Positions 5,665 through 10,059 of a stretch of DNA of 10,059 nt are shown in pieces. Source of the DNA: Gammaproteobacteria bacterium (lineage in GTDB: Bacteria > Pseudomonadota > Gammaproteobacteria > Xanthomonadales > Marinicellaceae); NCBI GenBank assembly GCA_030426705.1, contig JAUHXW010000083.1, forward strand, positions 1 to 10,059, given 5' to 3'. Under the pieces are notes generated by a model. The model saw only the letters and a program-made list of their open reading frames with translations, made no database searches and was not told the DNA's origin. Made by a program: the position numbers and the translations under genes. Each line of letters opens with the position of its first letter. Within the stretch, counting starts at the first letter, position 1.

Positions 5665-6939
5665 TTACCATTTTTTCTCAAACTTTTTACGCAGATAAAT
5701 GGCGATGGCATTCATTGCGATCAAAAAGAACAGCAACACCATGATGGCGGCTGAGGTTTTTTCTAAAAATCCACGTTCTGGAGAATCTGCCCATAAGAAT
5801 ACTTGAATTGGCAGAACGGTTGATGGATCGACCACCGATTGTGGGATGTCAACGATAAACGCCACCATGCCTATCATCAACAAAGGTGCGGTTTCACCCA
5901 AGGCCTGTGCCATACCGATGATGGTTCCGGTCAAAATACCTGGCAAGGCTGCGGGTAAAACGTGATGGAATACGGTTTGCATTTTTGATGCACCGAGGCC
6001 TAAAGCAGCTTCACGCAAAGAAGGCGGTACCGCTTTAATCGCTGATCTTGAAGCGATGATGATGGTCGGCAAGGTCATTAATGACAACACAATTCCACCA
6101 ACAACCGGCGCAGATCTTGGCATGCTGAAAAAGTTAATAAACACCGCCAAACCCAACAAGCCAAACACAATTGAAGGTACTGCCGCTAGGTTATTGATGT
6201 TGATTTCGATAAAATCAATGAACCTGTTCTTCGGCGCAAACTCCTCAAGGTAAATCGCCGCGGCCACCGCAATCGGGAATGACAAAGCCAGTGTTACCAG
6301 CAAGGTAAAAAACGATCCCAGGATGGCGCCTTTGATGCCCGCCATTTCAGGTTCCCTGGAATCACCGCTGGAAAAAAACTGCCAGTTGAAAGTGGTGTTG
6401 ATTTGGCCATTCGCTTCAAGTGTTTCAATCCAGCCAAGTTTCTGATTCTTAACCCGTCGATCAGATTCAGGTAAATTACGGTCAATGTTGCCTTTGACCA
6501 CACCGGCCACATCATCATCAGCCAGGAAGTTAATGGTTTGGGTGGTGCCCAAAAACTCAGGGTTTTCAATCACGGTGTCGCGCAATTGAAACTCTGCGCC
6601 CATACTGGTCAATGAGTACAATTCACGTTTTTCTTTGCGTTTGGTCACATCGGGAAACAAGCCAAGCAGTGCCTCTCGTATGACTTTGCGGTAATCGGCA
6701 TTGCGGATGTCATCTTCACTGCTGTTGGCATTAATCCCAAGTTGTTCTTCACTGAGTTCAACTTGCAGTTCAATGTTGGTTTGTGAAAAAGCTGGTAGCG
6801 CTTTGCCAATGATGTCAGTCAACAGGATTAACAAGAACAGTATGGCGGTGGCTATAGAAACAAAACCCATGGTTTTGAAAATACGCTCCTTGAGGTAGCG
6901 TTTCTGCAAGCTTTTTTTAACTAAATCGGTGTTATTCAT
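5665..6939 (-). CDS. pstA: Phosphate ABC transporter permease PstA with DUF3333-type N-terminal domain
   Basis: Inner membrane permease that forms the phosphate channel with PstC. The 424 residues exceed E. coli PstA (296) by about 130, the difference being a periplasmic domain (about residues 48-198) between the first membrane segment (25-45) and the permease core; this matches the DUF3333-type extension known in several proteobacterial PstA proteins. The core has membrane segments near 206-230, 250-275, 280-300, 336-365 and 395-415, and the PstB-contacting EAA-type loop SLREAALGLGAS at 307-318 followed by VLPAALPGI. The ATG at 6939 is chosen over one 12 codons upstream because GAGAAC lies just before it and the same arrangement precedes pstC. 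It overlaps the pstC end by 8 nt, which suggests coupled translation. Confidence 0.95.
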   Translation of the reverse strand: MNNTDLVKKSLQKRYLKERIFKTMGFVSIATAILFLLILLTDIIGKALPAFSQTNIELQVELSEEQLGINANSSEDDIRNADYRKVIREALLGLFPDVTKRKEKRELYSLTSMGAEFQLRDTVIENPEFLGTTQTINFLADDDVAGVVKGNIDRNLPESDRRVKNQKLGWIETLEANGQINTTFNWQFFSSGDSREPEMAGIKGAILGSFFTLLVTLALSFPIAVAAAIYLEEFAPKNRFIDFIEININNLAAVPSIVFGLLGLAVFINFFSMPRSAPVVGGIVLSLMTLPTIIIASRSAIKAVPPSLREAALGLGASKMQTVFHHVLPAALPGILTGTIIGMAQALGETAPLLMIGMVAFIVDIPQSVVDPSTVLPIQVFLWADSPERGFLEKTSAAIMVLLFFLIAMNAIAIYLRKKFEKKW

Positions 6940-8314
6940 ATTGTTCTCGGTATTTTCTGACCACATGCAAGGCAATCACATTGAGTATCAAAGTGGTGAT
7001 AAACAGCATCAAGCCCAAGGCAAAAGCGGCCAGGGTTTTGGCACTGTCAAATTCCTGGTCTCCGGTCAACAAGGTCACAATTTGCACCGTTACCGTGGTC
7101 ACTGCTTCCAATGGATTGACGGTTAGGTTCGCGGCCAAACCAGCAGCCATCACCACAATCATGGTTTCGCCAATAGCGCGTGAAGCAGCCAATAACACGC
7201 CACCCACAATACCTGGTAGGGCCGCTGGAATCAGCACTTTAACAATGGTTTCAGAACGGGTTGCACCCAATCCCAATGAACCTTCGCGGAGGCTTTGCGG
7301 TACGGCCGAAAGCACATCATCAGACAAAGACGACACAAATGGAATGATCATGATGCCCATCACCAAGCCAGCTGCCAAAGCACTTTCAGAGGCCACCGAC
7401 AAGCCCATTGATTCACCCAACCCACGAATAAATGGCGCCACTGTCAATGCGGCAAAAAAGCCATAAACCACCGTTGGAATACCCGCCAAAATTTCCAACA
7501 CTGGCTTGGCCACTGAACGGATTGAACGGCTGGCATATTCAGACAGGTAAATCGCTGACATCAGTCCTAATGGCACCGATACCAGCAAGGCAATAAAAGA
7601 AATCAGCATGGTACCAACAAATAACGGCACCGCTCCAAACGCAGCTGAAGAACCCACCTGATCGGCTCGGATGGCGGTTTGTGGTGACCATTCAGTACCA
7701 AACATAAAGCTCAGAATCGGCACTTCACCAAAGAACCGGGTTGATTCAAACAACACTGAAAACACAATGCCAACCGTGGTCATGATGGCGATCGAAGCTG
7801 CCAGTAACAAAATCCCTTCAATGATTTTTTCAAAAACTTTTCTGGCTGGAGTGTTGATGTTGATCTTCCTTAAGCCCCAAATGGCCAACAGAATTGAAAT
7901 GGCCAACACCACCACGCTGATGGTACGGGCTGTGGTTTGTTCAATTTCATGGTAGCGCTGATAAACCATTTGTTTTTCTTCGCTTAAAGCCGCCACTTTT
8001 TCCGGCGTATCAGCGCCTTTGATTTCATTCAGATACAGATCCAGGTCCTGATTGGCTTCAATGTTGGAAGCACTGATAAAAGTAGAAATTTCGCTGTTGA
8101 TATAGGGTTCTTCAACAATTTGCAAAAACAACAAAACCAGCAAAGCTGGCAACAAGGAACACAAGGCGGCCACATAGCCAAAATACTTGGGCAGGGTCAG
8201 AATCTTGTGTTTGGATTTGTGTTGTCGGTAGGCGGTGGTGATTTTTTGCCGCGCCATAAAGTAACTGAAAGCGGCAAATAACAACACCAAAAATATCAGT
8301 GCGCTGATTTTCAT
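6932..8314 (-). CDS. pstC: Phosphate ABC transporter permease PstC, long form
   Basis: Inner membrane permease partner of PstA. The 460 residues are about 140 more than E. coli PstC (319). The extra N-terminus contains membrane segments at about 2-20, 45-66 and 131-148, separated by a charged loop (70-128), and resembles the DUF3708-type N-terminal domain of long gammaproteobacterial PstC proteins. The permease core starts near residue 165 and carries GMEIL-like PVLEILAGIPTVVYGFFA (271-288) and the EAA-type loop SLREGSLGLGAT (341-352) followed by IPAALPGIVGG. The ATG at 8314 follows a GAGAAC ribosome binding site. An ATG 13 codons upstream would lie inside the terminator hairpin stem and is rejected. 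Confidence 0.95.
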   Translation of the reverse strand: MKISALIFLVLLFAAFSYFMARQKITTAYRQHKSKHKILTLPKYFGYVAALCSLLPALLVLLFLQIVEEPYINSEISTFISASNIEANQDLDLYLNEIKGADTPEKVAALSEEKQMVYQRYHEIEQTTARTISVVVLAISILLAIWGLRKININTPARKVFEKIIEGILLLAASIAIMTTVGIVFSVLFESTRFFGEVPILSFMFGTEWSPQTAIRADQVGSSAAFGAVPLFVGTMLISFIALLVSVPLGLMSAIYLSEYASRSIRSVAKPVLEILAGIPTVVYGFFAALTVAPFIRGLGESMGLSVASESALAAGLVMGIMIIPFVSSLSDDVLSAVPQSLREGSLGLGATRSETIVKVLIPAALPGIVGGVLLAASRAIGETMIVVMAAGLAANLTVNPLEAVTTVTVQIVTLLTGDQEFDSAKTLAAFALGLMLFITTLILNVIALHVVRKYREQYE

Positions 8315-8342
8315 TGTGTTCTCAAAAGCAAATCTCTTTGAT

Positions 8343-8378
8343 AAAAACACCACAACCGGAAATCAATCCGGCTGTGGT
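8343..8378 (-). terminator. Strong hairpin with U-tract between pstS and pstC
   Basis: On the minus strand a 12-bp stem (8378-8367 with 8360-8349, one G-U pair, six-base loop) is followed one base later by TTTTT. It has the form of a Rho-independent terminator placed 29 nt after the pstS stop and 34 nt before the pstC start. Partial read-through would yield abundant pstS mRNA and less of the membrane subunits, and the hairpin would also protect the pstS mRNA 3' end. Confidence 0.85.
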
Positions 8379-8407
8379 AACTTTGATTATTGAAACGTAA
8401 TCAATTC

Positions 8408-9445
8408 TTATAATTCTAAATTCTTCAAGTTCATGACATTTTCTTTGACTTTCATGTACTTGTCAGCATCCAAAGGAATCAAACCTTTGTCGGTCAGATA
8501 TCCTTCTTCACCCATGGCTTTTTCGCTGGTGAATTCGTTCAAAAATTCTTTCATGCCAGGAATTTCCGAAACGTGGGCTTTCTTGACGTAGAAGAACAAA
8601 GGTCTTGAAACCGGGTATTCGCCACTGGCAATGGTTTCAAATTCTGGTTCTGCACCATCAACAGTTGAACCTTTCACCAAATCTGAATTTTGATCCAGGA
8701 AAGAAAATCCGAAAATACCCAAAGCATCTGGATTTTTTTGCAATTTCTGGATAATCAGGTTGTCGTTTTCACCGGCTTCGATGTAAGCACCATCTTCACG
8801 AATGGTGTGACAAATTGATTTGTATTTTGATTTGTCAGCAGATTTGGTTTCCTTGATCCAAGGGAATTTTTTACAACCACCTTCCATCGCCAATTCAACA
8901 AATGCATCACGGGTACCCGAAGTAGGCGGAGGACCCAAAACTTCAATTTTTACGGCCGGTAACTCAGCATTCACTTCATTCCACATGGTGTGTGGGTTAG
9001 CGACTAATTCACCTTCCTTTTCGGTAGGAATTTCTTTGGCCAAAGCCAGGAACAAGTCTTTACGAGTCAATTTGAATTCGTGCGAGTTGATGTCATTGGC
9101 AACCACAATACCGTCATAACCAATCAACACTTCAACCACTTCATTCACGCCATTGTCATGACACATTTTCAATTCAGATTCTTTGATTCTTCTTGAAGCA
9201 TTGGTGATGTCAGCTGTGTCAACGCCATTGCCTTTACAGAACAATTTCATGCCACCGCCGGTACCCGTTGACTCGATTTTAGGGGTTTTGAAAGTTGTTG
9301 ATTTACCAAATCTTTCAGCCACTACTGTTGAAAAAGGATATACAGTTGATGAGCCAACTACGCTGATGTAGTCTCTACCAGCTGCTTGAATTTGTGAAGC
9401 AGCAATCAAACTTGCCACCAAACTGATTTTTTTCAATCTTTTCAT
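8408..9445 (-). CDS. pstS: Periplasmic phosphate-binding protein PstS
   Basis: Periplasmic high-affinity phosphate receptor that delivers phosphate to PstC/PstA. The 345 residues start with a signal peptide (KRLKK, hydrophobic VASLIAASQIQ, cleavage near AA-GRDY at 21-24). Phosphate-binding loops of the family are seen: VVGSSTVYPFS (29-39), ESTGTGGGMKLFC (58-70), ADITNASR (78-85), and PPPTSGTRDAF (172-182). The GPPPTSGTRDAFVELAMEGGC region (171-191) and four or more cysteines place it with the longer PstS form of marine and Xanthomonas-like gammaproteobacteria rather than the E. coli form; this subgroup placement is inference. A GAGACG sequence precedes the ATG at 9445. It is controlled by the Pho box just upstream. 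Confidence 0.96.
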   Translation of the reverse strand: MKRLKKISLVASLIAASQIQAAGRDYISVVGSSTVYPFSTVVAERFGKSTTFKTPKIESTGTGGGMKLFCKGNGVDTADITNASRRIKESELKMCHDNGVNEVVEVLIGYDGIVVANDINSHEFKLTRKDLFLALAKEIPTEKEGELVANPHTMWNEVNAELPAVKIEVLGPPPTSGTRDAFVELAMEGGCKKFPWIKETKSADKSKYKSICHTIREDGAYIEAGENDNLIIQKLQKNPDALGIFGFSFLDQNSDLVKGSTVDGAEPEFETIASGEYPVSRPLFFYVKKAHVSEIPGMKEFLNEFTSEKAMGEEGYLTDKGLIPLDADKYMKVKENVMNLKNLEL

Positions 9446-9477
9446 ATTTTTTAACGTCTCATGTTACCAATGGCGCC

Positions 9478-9532
9478 ATTCTAAACAAGGAATGTGACAG
9501 TTATATGACACTTGTGTAACATTTGTTAAACA
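9478..9532 (-). promoter_or_regulatory. PhoB-dependent pstS promoter with Pho box array
   Basis: On the minus strand GTGTCATATAACTGTCAC (9511-9494) matches the Pho box consensus CTGTCATAWAWCTGTCAY at all but the first base. A -10 element TAGAAT (9483-9478) follows after exactly 10 nt, the spacing known for PhoB-activated promoters in which the Pho box replaces -35. Two further 11-nt units beginning TGTT lie directly upstream (9521-9511 and 9532-9522), in register with the box, so four PhoB subunit sites may be stacked. Transcription would start near 9471, giving a leader of about 26 nt. Confidence 0.9.
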
Positions 9533-9539
9533 CAGAAAC

Positions 9540-9568
9540 GCAGCCAGACTGCGGGCCCTGCTTTTTTT
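9540..9568. other. GC-rich hairpin with T-run between phoR and pstS
   Basis: GCAG (9540-9543) can pair with CTGC (9558-9561), around a GC-rich interior containing GGGCCC, and seven T follow on the plus strand. Read on the minus strand, the A-run comes first and the hairpin is followed by GTTTCTGTGTTT, a poor U-tract. It is a possible end signal for phoR or a plus-strand terminator, but the pairing is imperfect and no plus-strand gene precedes it. Confidence 0.3.
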
Positions 9569-9591
9569 GTTTGTGAAACGATGATGATTTA

Positions 9592-10059
9592 TTAAGACTT
9601 TATGACGGTTCTGAAAGTAGGGAAAATTACTTTAAAAGTGGTGCCTTCGCCATTTTCACTTTCAATTTCAAATTTGGCATTGTGCTTGAGGCAAATGTGT
9701 TTAACAATGGCCAAACCAAGACCAGTGCTTTGGTGATTCCTGCTTCTGGAGTTATCCACCCGATAAAAACGTTCGGTGAGGTGGGGGATGTGCTTGGCAT
9801 CGATACCTGGGCCGTTATCAATCACCCAAAAATTGGCTTCATTGTTTTGCTCGAACCATTTGATGGTGATTGAAGTTCCCGTGGGGGTGTGAATCACCGC
9901 ATTGTGCATCAGATTCAAACAAACACTGGTGATTTCTGAAGCATCGCCCTGTACCACCAAAGTTGAATCAATTTCCGCTTCAATGCTTTGATCCTCAGCA
10001 TCACGGCTACTCTTAATATCGTTATATAGACCATTCAACAGTTCCGGCATGGCAATTTC
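9592..10059 (-). CDS. phoR: Sensor histidine kinase, probable PhoR (C-terminal ATPase part only)
   Basis: The C-terminal 155 residues of a membrane sensor kinase that would phosphorylate PhoB under phosphate limitation; the sensor, PAS and His-containing parts lie beyond the right edge. The visible piece is a complete HATPase_c domain: N-box LNLMHNAVIHT (48-58 of the fragment), G1 box DNGPGI (81-86), F-box ERFYRVD (96-102), and G2 box STGLGLAIVKHI (111-122), ending in the usual GTTFKVIFP strand. The spacing and the HLTERFYRVD sequence are typical of PhoR-type kinases. Assignment to PhoR rests mostly on its position directly upstream of pstS on the same strand, 146 bp away. Confidence 0.88.
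   Translation of the reverse strand, partial: EIAMPELLNGLYNDIKSSRDAEDQSIEAEIDSTLVVQGDASEITSVCLNLMHNAVIHTPTGTSITIKWFEQNNEANFWVIDNGPGIDAKHIPHLTERFYRVDNSRSRNHQSTGLGLAIVKHICLKHNAKFEIESENGEGTTFKVIFPTFRTVIKS

Noticed and set aside
6940..6975. Longer PstA start 12 codons upstream
   Set aside because: It would extend further into pstC, and the added residues MPCMWSENTENN resemble nothing in PstA; the ATG at 6939 has a ribosome-binding-like GAGAAC.
8315..8353. Longer PstC start 13 codons upstream
   Set aside because: The start codon would be within the pstS terminator stem, and the ATG at 8314 begins directly with the first membrane segment after a ribosome binding site.
9540..9568. Firm phoR terminator
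   Set aside because: The stem is broken and the good T-run is on the plus strand, opposite to phoR, so it is kept only as a low-confidence structure.
1..10059. tRNA or rRNA genes, integrase, transposase, toxin-antitoxin or defence genes
   Set aside because: None of the frames or non-coding stretches shows such signatures; the long frames are all accounted for by transport and regulatory genes.

Overview
The window looks like a chromosomal segment of a gammaproteobacterium with moderate, slightly AT-leaning base composition. The basis is the phoR-pstS-pstC-pstA-pstB-phoU order, the long gammaproteobacterial-type PstC and PstA with extra N-terminal domains, a GlnB close to the enterobacterial one, and a BtuB-type receptor behind a cobalamin riboswitch. 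Genus cannot be named from the sequence. All genes except one small zinc-ribbon gene lie on the minus strand, so the biology reads from right to left.

Right part (about 4058-10059): a phosphate-starvation locus. The C-terminal kinase domain of PhoR enters from the right edge. A 146-bp gap follows, holding a near-perfect Pho box placed 10 nt from a -10 element, then pstS, a strong hairpin with a U-tract that should limit read-through, and the tightly packed pstC-pstA-pstB-phoU. PhoR senses phosphate status through the Pst transporter and PhoU, and phospho-PhoB would switch on pstS and, past the hairpin, the rest. PstC and PstA overlap by 8 nt, pstA-pstB are 6 nt apart, and pstB-phoU are 11 nt apart.

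Middle (2213-3976): an apparent minus-strand cluster of a short-chain dehydrogenase, the PII signal protein glnB, and a DUF695-type protein of unknown function. Divergent from it is a 62-residue DUF1272 cysteine-rich protein on the plus strand. A palindromic repeat lies between that gene and phoU.

Left part (1-2212): a BtuB-like TonB-dependent receptor, cut by the left edge, with a long leader. Reading from 1970 downward on the minus strand, the leader holds a sigma-70-like promoter, a cobalamin riboswitch aptamer, a probable intrinsic terminator, a 103-bp imperfect palindromic repeat, and the ribosome binding site. The gene-free stretch 1501-2212 also contains two further palindromic repeat elements (2003-2043 and the 2057-2204 pair), and no credible coding sequence.

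Overall this is largely core metabolism and transport. The most interesting parts are regulatory: the complete riboswitch leader carrying an inserted palindrome, the four-unit PhoB site array, the pstS/pstC hairpin, and several families of palindromic intergenic repeats. I saw no convincing undescribed defence or mobile system.
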